Shown piece after piece: positions 26,504 to 35,966 of a stretch of 64,000 nt of DNA. Source of the DNA: Nitrososphaerota archaeon (lineage in GTDB: Archaea; Thermoproteota; Nitrososphaeria; Nitrososphaerales; Nitrosopumilaceae). The notes below the pieces were generated by a model, which had not been told where the DNA came from, did no database searches, and saw only the letters and a program-made list of their open reading frames with translations. The position numbers and the translations under genes are program-made. Within the stretch, counting starts at the first letter, position 1. The number at the start of each line of letters is the position of its first letter. Location of the stretch: positions 62,001 through 126,000 of the forward strand of contig JACQCT010000014.1 of NCBI GenBank assembly GCA_016201435.1. The letters run 5' to 3'.

Positions 26504-27439
26504 ATGCATTACATTTCTGTAACTGATCTTAAAACACAGTACAAGACACAATCAGGGATTGTTCATGCAGTAGATGATGTAAGTTTTTTTTTAGAAAAGG
26601 GGGAATCTATCGGAATTGCTGGCGAAAGTGCGTGTGGAAAGAGTACCCTTGGACTTTGCATAATGAGATCACTTCAAGGCGGCAATGTAGTTTCAGGAGA
26701 CATATTATTTGAAGGCAAATCCATAATCAAAATACAGGAACCAGAATTTACAAAAAAATACCGGTGGAAGGAAATTACCATGATCTTTCAGGGTGCCATG
26801 AATTCGTTAGATCCTGTGTTTACAATAGAACAGCAATTACATGAAATTTTAAGACAGCACAACTATACGGGGGACTTTAGTGCAAAGGCTTCTGAAACTC
26901 TAATCTCGGTTGGTCTCAATAGTTCAGTATTAAAAAAATTTCCTCATGAGCTTAGTGGAGGCATGAAACAAAGAATTGTTATCGCAATGGCACTTCTTTT
27001 AAATCCAAAATTTGTAATTGCCGACGAACCAACAACTGCATTAGATGTGCTAGTACAAGCACAAATTATCAATCTACTCAAAAAACTGAAAAAAGATGGA
27101 ATGAGTATAATGTTAATCACACATGACTTGGCAATAATATCTGAAATTGCAGAAAAAATAGGAGTCATGTATGGTGGCAAAATGGTTGAATTTGGAAATT
27201 CATCTGAAATTTATAAGAATCCAAAACATCCTTACACACAAGGCCTTCTTGAATCTATACCATCACTAAAAGAAAATAAGAAACCAAAATTCATTCGTGG
27301 AAATCCTCCCAGTCTGATAAATCCATCTGAAGGATGTAGATTCTATGAAAGATGTCCACATGCAATGGAAAAATGTAAAAATGAACCCCCTAAAATTAAA
27401 ACAGATTCTGGCTATGTTTTGTGCTGGCTTTATGAATAA
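26504..27439 (+). CDS. dppD: Oligopeptide ABC transporter ATP-binding protein (DppD type)
   Basis: A 311-residue ATPase of a dipeptide/oligopeptide importer. Walker A is GESACGKST, with Ala-Cys in place of the usual Gly-Ser, the signature is LSGGMKQR, and Walker B ends in VIADEPTTALDV. The C-terminal extension GCRFYERCPHAMEKC is the oligo_HPY cysteine motif, which in several DppD/F proteins holds an iron-sulfur cluster. No permease or binding protein is nearby. Its partner ATPase is 1.1 kb downstream, beyond an opposing gene. Confidence 0.92.
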   Translation: MHYISVTDLKTQYKTQSGIVHAVDDVSFFLEKGESIGIAGESACGKSTLGLCIMRSLQGGNVVSGDILFEGKSIIKIQEPEFTKKYRWKEITMIFQGAMNSLDPVFTIEQQLHEILRQHNYTGDFSAKASETLISVGLNSSVLKKFPHELSGGMKQRIVIAMALLLNPKFVIADEPTTALDVLVQAQIINLLKKLKKDGMSIMLITHDLAIISEIAEKIGVMYGGKMVEFGNSSEIYKNPKHPYTQGLLESIPSLKENKKPKFIRGNPPSLINPSEGCRFYERCPHAMEKCKNEPPKIKTDSGYVLCWLYE

Positions 27440-27514
27440 TTTAGATTTTTAACAAACTCTAATAACAAAATACAATTTTAAATTATTAAAAATATTAAAT
27501 TATTTTTAAAATAT

Positions 27515-28447
27515 TTATGGCGTATATTGAGCGTAGTTTGCGCCAGTAGTTATATTACAAGTTCTTGGATGATCCTCATCATAACAACCCACAAGTTTTT
27601 GACTTACTGCATCCATGCCTTGTGCAATCAATACATTTCTGTCTCTTCCATCACTATCAGTTGTCTGGGTGTTATCCAATCCAACATAGTGTTGTGTGCT
27701 AACATTAACATTCATTTCATCAAGTAGTGCTATTGCTCTAGCTTCAGAATCGGCCAAAGTCTTTTCAATGTATGCTTGTCTATCCCTTCCATTCTCATCA
27801 GTTGACACACTTACTGAGCCAGCATAATTTGTAGTCCAGCTTGCTATTTGTGCAGCCAAATCAGTATTTTGTTGTTCCAATGTTGCAATTCCTTGTTGAA
27901 TTAGAACATTTCTATCTCTACCGCTACTGTCGGTTGTTTGTGTATTATCCAATCCAACATAATGCGGTTTTATACTTGCTAATGCTAGTGCTATTCTGTA
28001 ATTATTTTTGTCCATTTGTGCCTTGGCCAGTGCAATTTGTGTATTTCTATCCATGTGCACTGTCTCATCAGTAGAAGTACTTGTCGAACCTGCATATCCT
28101 GTAGAAAATTTGTCCAAGCCTAAAACATGAATCAGACTAAAGATTGTCATGCCCTTTGCAGCTGCATATACCTGACCATTTGCAATGTTGACATTCCTAT
28201 CCATAACCACATTTTCATCAGTCGGTGTACTTACTGAGCCAGCATATTTAGTACTTTGATCTAATGGTAAGACATGAGTGTGGGAATATTTCTGTAATGC
28301 TCTTGCAGCTGATATTGCAGCATTCTGTTGAATAGTACTTTGACTATCATCAGCTGATGCCAAATTAACAAGGTATTGACCGGTAAAACCTAACATTACA
28401 ATAATCATTAAACCGGCTAGTATCTTTTTTTGCACGAATTCTATCAT
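27515..28447 (-). CDS. Secreted protein with five ~46-residue repeats
   Basis: A 310-residue exported protein (signal peptide about 1-32: LAGLMIIVMLGFTGQYL, ASA). The mature part has five repeats that start Y(A/V)G at residues 68, 118, 163, 208 and 254. Each continues with T-D-(E/S) and ends in (M/R)DR(N/Q). The intervals between them are helical and Ala/Gln-rich. Two repeat subtypes occur, YAGSxSxxTDE and HYVGLDNTQTTD. The acidic D/N/T-rich loop could bind calcium. The last 25 residues have a Cys pair. I do not know the family. The gene lies between and opposite to the two ABC ATPase genes. Confidence 0.65.
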   Translation of the reverse strand: MIEFVQKKILAGLMIIVMLGFTGQYLVNLASADDSQSTIQQNAAISAARALQKYSHTHVLPLDQSTKYAGSVSTPTDENVVMDRNVNIANGQVYAAAKGMTIFSLIHVLGLDKFSTGYAGSTSTSTDETVHMDRNTQIALAKAQMDKNNYRIALALASIKPHYVGLDNTQTTDSSGRDRNVLIQQGIATLEQQNTDLAAQIASWTTNYAGSVSVSTDENGRDRQAYIEKTLADSEARAIALLDEMNVNVSTQHYVGLDNTQTTDSDGRDRNVLIAQGMDAVSQKLVGCYDEDHPRTCNITTGANYAQYTP

Positions 28448-28530
28448 ATTTAATGGGTTTTAAAACCTTGCGATAGATGTGATTTTACGTTAATGATCGC
28501 TTGATATAATTCGAATTTCTTAGTATTGCA

Positions 28531-29496
28531 TTGGAAGAAATTCTTTCAGTACAAAACTTAACCAAGTACTTTACAAATAAAGGGATTTTTTCTTCTTCAA
28601 AAATAGTCAAGGCTGTTGATGGAATATCCTTTTCTTTAAAAAAAGGCGAAGTCCTTGTTCTAGCGGGAGAATCAGGATCAGGTAAAACTACCACATCTAG
28701 ACTAATCCTTAGGGCAATAGAACCAGATTCTGGTACAATCTTTTTTGATGGTGTAGAAGTTACCAGAGAAAGTAGAAACCTAGACAAGCTGAGAATGCAG
28801 TGTCAGATAATATACCAGGATCCTTATGCAGCTATAAATCCTAGGATGAAGGTTTCTGACATCATTATGGAACCACTACAAATTCATAAAATAGGAGCCA
28901 CCATGTCAGAAAGAAAAAAAATGGTGATAGATGCACTTCATGAAGTTAGACTTGAACCTGCTGAGACAATTTATGAAAAATATCCGCATATGCTTTCTGG
29001 CGGTCAAAGACAAAGAATAGTTCTTGCAAGAGCTCTAGTTACAAATCCAAAAGTAATCATTGCAGATGAACCAGTATCAATGCTAGATGTTTCTGTAAGA
29101 GCTGAAATTCTAGAGCTGATGAGAGAACTCCAAGAAAAATATGAAATTTCGTATATCTACATCACACATGATTTGTCCACAGCACGTTATCTGGGGCAAA
29201 GAATTGCCATCATGTATCTTGGAAAAATTGTAGAGTTAGGACCAATTAACGATGTACTTTTTCATCCAAAACATCCATACACGCAGGCACTCATAGATGC
29301 CATATCAGAACCCAATCCAGACAATCTTTATCATGATAAAAAAATCAGAATCAACGAATCTTTAGATATTGATGTCTATCAAGGTTGTAGATTTCGTTCA
29401 AGATGTCCTTATGCCATTGAAAAATGTAAAAATGAACCTCCACTTGACCAGGTAGAGAAAGATAGACTCGCAGCATGTTTTGTAAAAATAAATTAA
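28531..29496 (+). CDS. dppF: Oligopeptide ABC transporter ATP-binding protein (DppF type)
   Basis: A 321-residue ATPase, second of the DppD/DppF pair. Walker A is GESGSGKTT, the signature LSGGQRQR, Walker B VIIADEPVSMLD, and the C-terminal cysteine motif GCRFRSRCPYAIEKC. The start is TTG at 28531. A TATA-like TTGATATAATTC at 28501-28512 lies at the distance expected for a leaderless mRNA. The gene ends 4 bp inside the convergent smc gene. Confidence 0.9.
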   Translation: MEEILSVQNLTKYFTNKGIFSSSKIVKAVDGISFSLKKGEVLVLAGESGSGKTTTSRLILRAIEPDSGTIFFDGVEVTRESRNLDKLRMQCQIIYQDPYAAINPRMKVSDIIMEPLQIHKIGATMSERKKMVIDALHEVRLEPAETIYEKYPHMLSGGQRQRIVLARALVTNPKVIIADEPVSMLDVSVRAEILELMRELQEKYEISYIYITHDLSTARYLGQRIAIMYLGKIVELGPINDVLFHPKHPYTQALIDAISEPNPDNLYHDKKIRINESLDIDVYQGCRFRSRCPYAIEKCKNEPPLDQVEKDRLAACFVKIN

Positions 29497-32400
29497 TTGG
29501 CGACTTGTTGCACGTTTGAAATTTTGTGCGAAACTACTTGTGAAGCGCCACTCTTTGAGAATACACCATAAATCAGACTTGCTTTTTGTACAGTAGAATC
29601 CTTTAATGAAACCATAATCATTTGGCTTACTTTAGCACGCTCTTCAAGTATTTTTGAAAGTCGTTCTGTGTTTAGTGCATCAAGATGAGCATCTACTTCA
29701 TCAAGCAGATAAAATGGTGATGGCTTTAATGTCTGTAATGCTAAAAGAAATGTTATTGCTGCAAGTGTTTTTTCACCACCACTAATTGATGTAGATTCTC
29801 TTTTTTGCTTGTCAGGGAATTGTACTAGAAATGACAATCCGGATGCAAATATGTCGTCTTCATTTTGTATTTCAAGCCAGGCATTTCCTCCTGTCATTTT
29901 ATGAAAAACTTCGCGAATATCTTTGTCTACTTTGTCATAGGATTCCAAAAATGTTTGTCTCTTGTTTTTATCAACTTCTTCAATGAATTTTACTATAGAG
30001 TTTCGTTCCTCTTCAAGTTCATTTTTACGAGTTGACATGGAACGATAACCGTCTGAAATCTCTAAGTATTGCTCTGGAGATTTTGTATTAAGAGAACCAC
30101 TTAATGCCTTTCTTTCTGATTCTAGTGCTGCAAATATTTGATCTACATCAAAGGTTTCCAAGATTTCTTGGTATCCAAATGAGGAAAGAGTATAGCGTAT
30201 CTTAACTTCATTTTCAGCAAGGTCACGGATATCACGTGAAAGAGAGTCTGATTGCCTTTCAAAATTATTAATTTCCCTGGTAATTGTTTTTTCATTATCA
30301 TACAAATCCTTTAGCTTTGCATCATATTCTTTGAGTGCAGAAACCGATGTTCCAGAAGTCGATATTAGTTGTTGTTCCTTCTCCCTTAATGACACTAGTA
30401 TGAGATCCACTTTTTCCTTTTCTTTTGTCAGTGATCGTGACTCTACTTCAAGATCATATTTTTCGTGATTAAGTGCGGATTGTTCCTGAGAAAGCAATCT
30501 GACATTTGATTTAAGTCCAGTTTCCTCATTTGTTAACAAGGTAAGCTGGGACGTTTGTTCTCTAAATTGGGTAGATATTGAGTTCAGTGTGCTTAGAAAC
30601 ACCGATTTTTTTTCATTCAATACAGTAAGTGCAGATGCAATTCGTGCCTGTTCTTCCTCAGCATAGTTTTCTTGTGTCATCAAAACTCGTTCTTCTAAAG
30701 AAGCAATGTATGATTCGAGTTTTGCTCCGTTTGTTTTGAGACTTTCTTCGTGTCTTTTAAGTTGTGAAATTCTGGATGTGAGTTGTTCTTCTGATAATGA
30801 GATGGATTTTAGTTTCGCTTTAGCGTCTGTAAAGCTCAAATCAACGTTTGCAAGACCCGTATCAGAAGCATTATACCTATTGTCTAGGCTTTTTGTTATT
30901 CTTTCGATTTTTTTAAGCTGAGCTTTTTTGTTTTGAATGAATTTTTTTAAAAGATCTAATGATTGAACTAAGCCATCAACTGACGTACTTAGGAGAATGA
31001 TTTTGGTAAGATTGGAAATTTTTGAGTGAATATCAACTACTATTGCATTAGCGTCTGCTTCAAAGAATTGCCCGTCAACAGTTACTGCTCTAAATCCTTT
31101 TTTAGATAGAATGTATGCTGATTCGTCTGAATTTACTAGAATAATATTTCCAAAGATAAAATTCTTCAAAGCTACAAGTTTTTCATCACATTGTATATAA
31201 TCAGACAATACTCCAACTATTCCTTGTTCTTGAGGTAAAGAAATTTTTGAATTTGGGATAGCGTCTAAGGGTATAATACGTATTTTGGGGAGTTTCTTTT
31301 CTTGTGCAAATTCAGCAAGACCAAGCAAAGTAGCAAAGTCATTTACAACAAGCGCCTTTAACCAATCAGAGCCTACTGCAAGTATTGGTCTTTCAAATTG
31401 CTTGTCCCATGAAAGCATCTCATAAACAAGACCTTGGATTCCCAATCTTTTAGAATCTTCTTTGAGTTTTGCAATAGAATAATCTTCATGCATGACTTCT
31501 TTAACAACTCTAATTTTTGCTTCATATTGAGCAGCTGCCTTGCTTGCTTTTTCTAAAATTAGCATCGTATCCTCTATGTCTTTTTCAATTTTTGTTTTCC
31601 GTTCAGACATGTTTGCTAATCTTGATTTTAATTCTTTTATGGTTGCTTCATGTCCAGCACGAATTATTTTTAATTTCTGTTCAAGATTTAGTAGTTTTTC
31701 TTTTTGTTCTAATAATGACTTGATTGTTGTTGAATTTTGTTGTATTTTATTTGCAACATCACTTCGTTCTTGTTCTGTTTTTGAAAGTGAAAGTTTTGCA
31801 TCGTGAAGAGAATTTTTAATGTTTTTTATCCTTTCGTCTACTTTGAGTTTGTTTGTTGCTGCCTGGGATTGTTGTTTTAATACATGACTAATTTCTGAAT
31901 CAATTAAAGCAAGTTCTGCATTTGCAGTTTTTTTGGTTTCGTTAACTGAGTTTATCGAGTCCTTTAGTTGTTGAACCGTCACTTCAAGTTGTGATCTTTT
32001 TTCATGCAAGTTGTTTAGTTCAGACTCGATCTCAGGTAGACGCAAATCTATTTGATTTAATCTCCTAGTGTTTGTTGCAATCTTACTGTTTGCCGATTCG
32101 GATTGAAGCATGGCAACACTAAGTTCAGAATCTATGGCCGCTTTTGCTACATTATATGCATCTGCTTCTTCCATGAACTTTTGTTTTTCTTCCTCAATCT
32201 TCTTTATTTCATCTTTTAATTGGGTACGTTGTTCATCAAACTTTTTTGTTTCAGATTGAATCGCATTCAAGTTTCTCTCTTTTGAAATTTTTTGAGATTC
32301 AATATCCTTTAATTTGTTAGAGGCCTGTATTGCATGTAGTCTTTTGAGTTCTAGTTCCAAAAGGTCATACCTCAGTTGGTAGTTTCTTTCTTCTTCAAGT

Positions 32401-33017
32401 TCATCTATACGTTTTTTTATCTCATCCATTCTAGCAAGTGCAATTTCCAGTCGTCTGTCTGCCTCATCCAATTGTTTTAGTGCTTCTGTCTTTTTTTCAT
32501 CGAAATAAGCCAATCCAATAATATCTTCAATTATCTTACGACGCTCTTCTGCATTAAATTCTGAAATTCTTGTAATGGTACCTTGTTGTACTATGTTCAA
32601 CTTGTGGATACCTGCGTTTGCAACCTCCAATATGTCAAGGACGTGATTTCGTTGCATCTTTTTTTGATTCAAATAATAAATATTCTCGCCGGATTCGTCC
32701 ATTTCTCTTGTAATGGTGACTACGTTAGAATCAACTGGGATCTTCCTATCAGTATTATCAAAGTGACAACTTACACGTGCTATTTTTGCACCATGACGAC
32801 TTCCATCAACATCATGAAGTAGCGAGCGTAATTTGTCAACTCTCATAACCTTTGGAGCATTCTCACCTAATGCAAATGATATAGCGTCTAGTATGTTGCT
32901 CTTGCCAGAACCGTTAGCCCCAGAGATTGCTACAAGACCAGGTTCTAGGTTAATGATGGTATTTTTATAACCAAATGATTTGAAGCCAAATATCTCTAAC
33001 TTACGAATATGCACCAA
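29493..33017 (-). CDS. smc: Chromosome segregation ATPase SMC
   Basis: A full-length 1174-residue SMC, the core of the archaeal condensin. The N-terminal head has Walker A (GANGSGKSN, residues 34-42). Long coiled coils run from about 165 to 500 and 680 to 1010 around a hinge with several conserved glycines (about 520-640). The C-terminal head has the signature ISGGEKTLAAITFLLAL and Walker B FYLLDEVDAHLD. It overlaps dppF by 4 bp tail to tail. No scpA or scpB is in the window. Confidence 0.97.
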   Translation of the reverse strand: MVHIRKLEIFGFKSFGYKNTIINLEPGLVAISGANGSGKSNILDAISFALGENAPKVMRVDKLRSLLHDVDGSRHGAKIARVSCHFDNTDRKIPVDSNVVTITREMDESGENIYYLNQKKMQRNHVLDILEVANAGIHKLNIVQQGTITRISEFNAEERRKIIEDIIGLAYFDEKKTEALKQLDEADRRLEIALARMDEIKKRIDELEEERNYQLRYDLLELELKRLHAIQASNKLKDIESQKISKERNLNAIQSETKKFDEQRTQLKDEIKKIEEEKQKFMEEADAYNVAKAAIDSELSVAMLQSESANSKIATNTRRLNQIDLRLPEIESELNNLHEKRSQLEVTVQQLKDSINSVNETKKTANAELALIDSEISHVLKQQSQAATNKLKVDERIKNIKNSLHDAKLSLSKTEQERSDVANKIQQNSTTIKSLLEQKEKLLNLEQKLKIIRAGHEATIKELKSRLANMSERKTKIEKDIEDTMLILEKASKAAAQYEAKIRVVKEVMHEDYSIAKLKEDSKRLGIQGLVYEMLSWDKQFERPILAVGSDWLKALVVNDFATLLGLAEFAQEKKLPKIRIIPLDAIPNSKISLPQEQGIVGVLSDYIQCDEKLVALKNFIFGNIILVNSDESAYILSKKGFRAVTVDGQFFEADANAIVVDIHSKISNLTKIILLSTSVDGLVQSLDLLKKFIQNKKAQLKKIERITKSLDNRYNASDTGLANVDLSFTDAKAKLKSISLSEEQLTSRISQLKRHEESLKTNGAKLESYIASLEERVLMTQENYAEEEQARIASALTVLNEKKSVFLSTLNSISTQFREQTSQLTLLTNEETGLKSNVRLLSQEQSALNHEKYDLEVESRSLTKEKEKVDLILVSLREKEQQLISTSGTSVSALKEYDAKLKDLYDNEKTITREINNFERQSDSLSRDIRDLAENEVKIRYTLSSFGYQEILETFDVDQIFAALESERKALSGSLNTKSPEQYLEISDGYRSMSTRKNELEEERNSIVKFIEEVDKNKRQTFLESYDKVDKDIREVFHKMTGGNAWLEIQNEDDIFASGLSFLVQFPDKQKRESTSISGGEKTLAAITFLLALQTLKPSPFYLLDEVDAHLDALNTERLSKILEERAKVSQMIMVSLKDSTVQKASLIYGVFSKSGASQVVSHKISNVQQVAN

Positions 33018-33152
33018 TGTTCTCGGTGCTCAGATATGTGAAATAACAGAATATTGACAAGTTTCCTTGACTATGCTAACAACTATTATCACATTAAAAA
33101 ATATTGATTTATTTAGTAAAAATTTCGTTTTTAATGATAAGAATTTTCTTAG

Positions 33153-34220
33153 TTACCTGTCTCGTTTTCCTTCGACAAACTCCCTAAATGCGGTTTTTGC
33201 CTCTGTATATGGCATCTGTATTGGAGGGTGTTTGAAGCAATACGATGAGATGCTAGTCATCGGGCCTGTAAGCTTTCGATCAAGGGCAATTTTTAGTCCC
33301 CTAATTGCATCAATCATTATACCAGCACTGTTGTATGCATCAATTACTTTGAGTTTCAAATCAAGTTTGATTGGAATTTTTCCAAAATACTTTCCTTCAA
33401 TGTTAATGTAACAAATTTTTTCATTATCAATAAAATCAACATAGTCACTAGGACCTATTCTCATCGGAATATCGTAATCAGCCATTGCTTTTACAGCACT
33501 TGTTTTGCTTATCCTCTTGTCCTCAAGTCTTTCTTCATCAAGCATATTGTAAAAGTCCATGTCGCCTCCAATGTTAAGCTGGTATGTTCCATCAATTAAT
33601 ACACCTCTATCTACGAAAAGTTTTACCAGTGTCTTATGAACTACAGTAGCACCAAGTTGACTCATAACGTCATCACCTGCCAAAGGGAGTTTTTTTTCTG
33701 CAAACGCTTGTTGCCATTTTGGCTCAGACGCAATAAACACTGGAATTGCATTTAGAAAACCAATTCCAGATTCAAGAGCCTGAGTAGCATAATATCTCAC
33801 AGCTTGGGTACTTCCTACAGGCAAATAGTTGACAAGCATTTCAGCCCCAGTATCGCGTAAGATTTTTTTGACATCAACGTCGGGTTCTTTTGAGACTGTC
33901 ACAATTTGGCTTAGGTGTCTACCAACACCGTCCATTGTAGGACCTTTCTGTACTGGAATGCCCATACGAGGAACATCAGCTACTGTAATGGTGTTGTTGG
34001 GTCTTGCATAAATGGCCTCTGAGACATCTTTTCCAACTTTGGTGTCAGCAACATCAAACGCTGCAACAACTTCAATATCACTAGGCTCATAGCCTGCAAT
34101 ATTATATGCGGTAAGACCTATGGTATCTTGAGGGTTTTTAGAATAATAATGAGCACCTTGTATTAATGCAGAGGCACAGTTTCCAACACCAGCAACTGCT
34201 ATACGAATCTTTTTCCCCAA
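33153..34220 (-). CDS. ino1: myo-Inositol-1-phosphate synthase
   Basis: An NAD-dependent cyclisation of glucose 6-phosphate to inositol phosphate, 355 residues, the short archaeal/actinobacterial type. The Rossmann start is IRIAVAGVGNCASALIQG, and AEMLVNYLPVGS and PLAGDDVMSQLGATVVHKTL are catalytic-domain signatures with the conserved lysines. The start is probably a TTG reading MGKKIRIAV. The product feeds archaetidylinositol lipids (compare the phosphatidyltransferase at 4874) or compatible solutes. Confidence 0.93.
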   Translation of the reverse strand: MGKKIRIAVAGVGNCASALIQGAHYYSKNPQDTIGLTAYNIAGYEPSDIEVVAAFDVADTKVGKDVSEAIYARPNNTITVADVPRMGIPVQKGPTMDGVGRHLSQIVTVSKEPDVDVKKILRDTGAEMLVNYLPVGSTQAVRYYATQALESGIGFLNAIPVFIASEPKWQQAFAEKKLPLAGDDVMSQLGATVVHKTLVKLFVDRGVLIDGTYQLNIGGDMDFYNMLDEERLEDKRISKTSAVKAMADYDIPMRIGPSDYVDFIDNEKICYINIEGKYFGKIPIKLDLKLKVIDAYNSAGIMIDAIRGLKIALDRKLTGPMTSISSYCFKHPPIQMPYTEAKTAFREFVEGKRDR

Positions 34221-34327
34221 ATTGTCTCGTATCTACGCAAATTATTCTATCATATTAATTACTTGTGTTTATCATGCAATTATCATACGTGCAGAAGATT
34301 TTATAACCCAATTTTGATCCGGCATTT

Positions 34328-35266
34328 GTGATAAAACCCGGTAGACCAGTTAAGGATATTTCAATAAAAAAAGGTGACACTCTACAAAATATTTTTGATG
34401 AAATGTCAAAGTCAGGAGGATTTGAATCAAGAAATTTAGTGGAAGGGCTGGATATTTTGTATGCCATGATTCAAGATAAAAAATGTTTGAAGTTTCTCTC
34501 TTTTGTTGCAGCTATAACATCAACAGGCCTTCGTGGAATAATTACTGATATGATAAAAAACAAAATGTTTGACATCGTGGTTACTACATGTGGTGCTTTA
34601 GATCATGATATTGCCCGATATTTTTCAAATTATCTAGAAGGTTCATTTACACTAGATGATAATGAACTTGCAGACCAACACATTCACAGATTAGGAAATG
34701 TGCTTGTTCCAATGGAAAGCTATGGTCCCATAATTGAGGAAAAGATGCAGATGTTTTTAGAAAAAGCCTACAAAGATGGCAAGAAGGAAATGTCCACATC
34801 TGATATAACAAAAATGATAGGAGAAAACCTTGGAGAGGGCTCCTTTCTTTATTGGGCATATAAAAACAACATACCAGTAGTAGTTCCTGGAATAATTGAT
34901 GGTGCGGTAGGCAGTCAAATTTGGCTTTTTACTCAAAAACACAATGACTTTAAGCTTAGTGTATCTGCAGACGGAGATCTTTTATCTGGACTAATTTTCA
35001 AGGCAGAAAAATCAGGCGCATTTATGATTGGAGGAGGCATTTCAAAACATCACACCTTATGGTGGAACCAATTCCGAGATGGTCTAGATTACGCAGTCTA
35101 TCTTACCACTGCACAGGAATTTGATGGAAGCTCAAGTGGAGCACTAGTAAGAGAAGCAATCTCTTGGGGCAAAGTCACACAAAAAGCAATGCAGACTACA
35201 ATTCATGCCGAAGCTACAACCATATTACCATTTCTTTATTCTGCCTTACTTTCAAAGATCAAATAG
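34328..35266 (+). CDS. dys: Deoxyhypusine synthase
   Basis: Transfers the aminobutyl group of spermidine to a lysine of translation factor aIF5A. It is 312 residues, with TSTGLRGIITDMI near the NAD site, TTCGALDHDIAR, and EAISWGKVTQKA carrying the nucleophilic Lys. FMIGGGISKHHTLWWN is also typical. GTG start. It is divergent from ino1 across about 107 bp that holds both promoters. Confidence 0.94.
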   Translation: MIKPGRPVKDISIKKGDTLQNIFDEMSKSGGFESRNLVEGLDILYAMIQDKKCLKFLSFVAAITSTGLRGIITDMIKNKMFDIVVTTCGALDHDIARYFSNYLEGSFTLDDNELADQHIHRLGNVLVPMESYGPIIEEKMQMFLEKAYKDGKKEMSTSDITKMIGENLGEGSFLYWAYKNNIPVVVPGIIDGAVGSQIWLFTQKHNDFKLSVSADGDLLSGLIFKAEKSGAFMIGGGISKHHTLWWNQFRDGLDYAVYLTTAQEFDGSSSGALVREAISWGKVTQKAMQTTIHAEATTILPFLYSALLSKIK

Positions 35267-35966
35267 TGTAGATTTTTTTTTCGTATACTTTCTCAAAACC
35301 TAATTTTGAATAAAAACCTAAAAGTTCATCTCTTTGATATGTTTCAAGCATAAGGAAATCCAAGTTTTTTATTTTTACTTTATCTAATGCATAACTAACT
35401 AATAATTTAGCAAGGCCTTTTTTCCTTTTTTCAGGCAGAGTTCCTAGACAATACAATCCCAAGATAGAGTTTTTTTCATATAATGCTACACATGATGCAT
35501 TATATTTTGCATCTACCAGATATTCTACTTGTGAGAGAGAGCCTCTTACTATGTCGTTTACTTCATTAATCCATTCATAGCAATCATATGATTTACAAAA
35601 AACCTCCGCCCATAGGAGTGAGTCCTTTTTTTCTATGTGAAGTACCTGTGAACGTTCGCTCTCTGAAATAGCGTGTTTTTTTAAAACATATTGTGTGTCA
35701 TAAAATTTAAAATTCTTTTGTAGGAGAAATTCTTCGAGCCTCGGATCATTTAACACGTAAACAAAAGGCCGCATATTGTTTTTCTGAAAAATACTTATTG
35801 CATCATCAATCATCTTTTCACTCAAACATGTTATGCTTGAAAGCTTGTCAAAAAATAGATCGTCTGGAAGTTTTGGATTCATAAACAAAGTACCGCATTC
35901 TAATGGGGTTGTTTTACTCCATATTGCTGTGAATCCAAGATCATTTGATTCTATTTTATCAGTCAT
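35259..35966 (-). CDS. GNAT-family N-acetyltransferase
   Basis: A 235-residue acetyltransferase. The acetyl-CoA motif A is in the C-terminal half (GTLPEKRKKGLAKLLVSYAL), followed by LETYQRDELLGFYSKLGFEKVY, a standard motif B end. The N-terminal 100 residues look like a degenerate second GNAT half. Its ATG overlaps the stop of the CysRS-like gene in an ATGA arrangement, so translation is coupled. This association with an amino-acid ligase suggests a shared small-molecule or aminoacyl substrate, but that is inference. Confidence 0.82.
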   Translation of the reverse strand: MTDKIESNDLGFTAIWSKTTPLECGTLFMNPKLPDDLFFDKLSSITCLSEKMIDDAISIFQKNNMRPFVYVLNDPRLEEFLLQKNFKFYDTQYVLKKHAISESERSQVLHIEKKDSLLWAEVFCKSYDCYEWINEVNDIVRGSLSQVEYLVDAKYNASCVALYEKNSILGLYCLGTLPEKRKKGLAKLLVSYALDKVKIKNLDFLMLETYQRDELLGFYSKLGFEKVYEKKIYTI

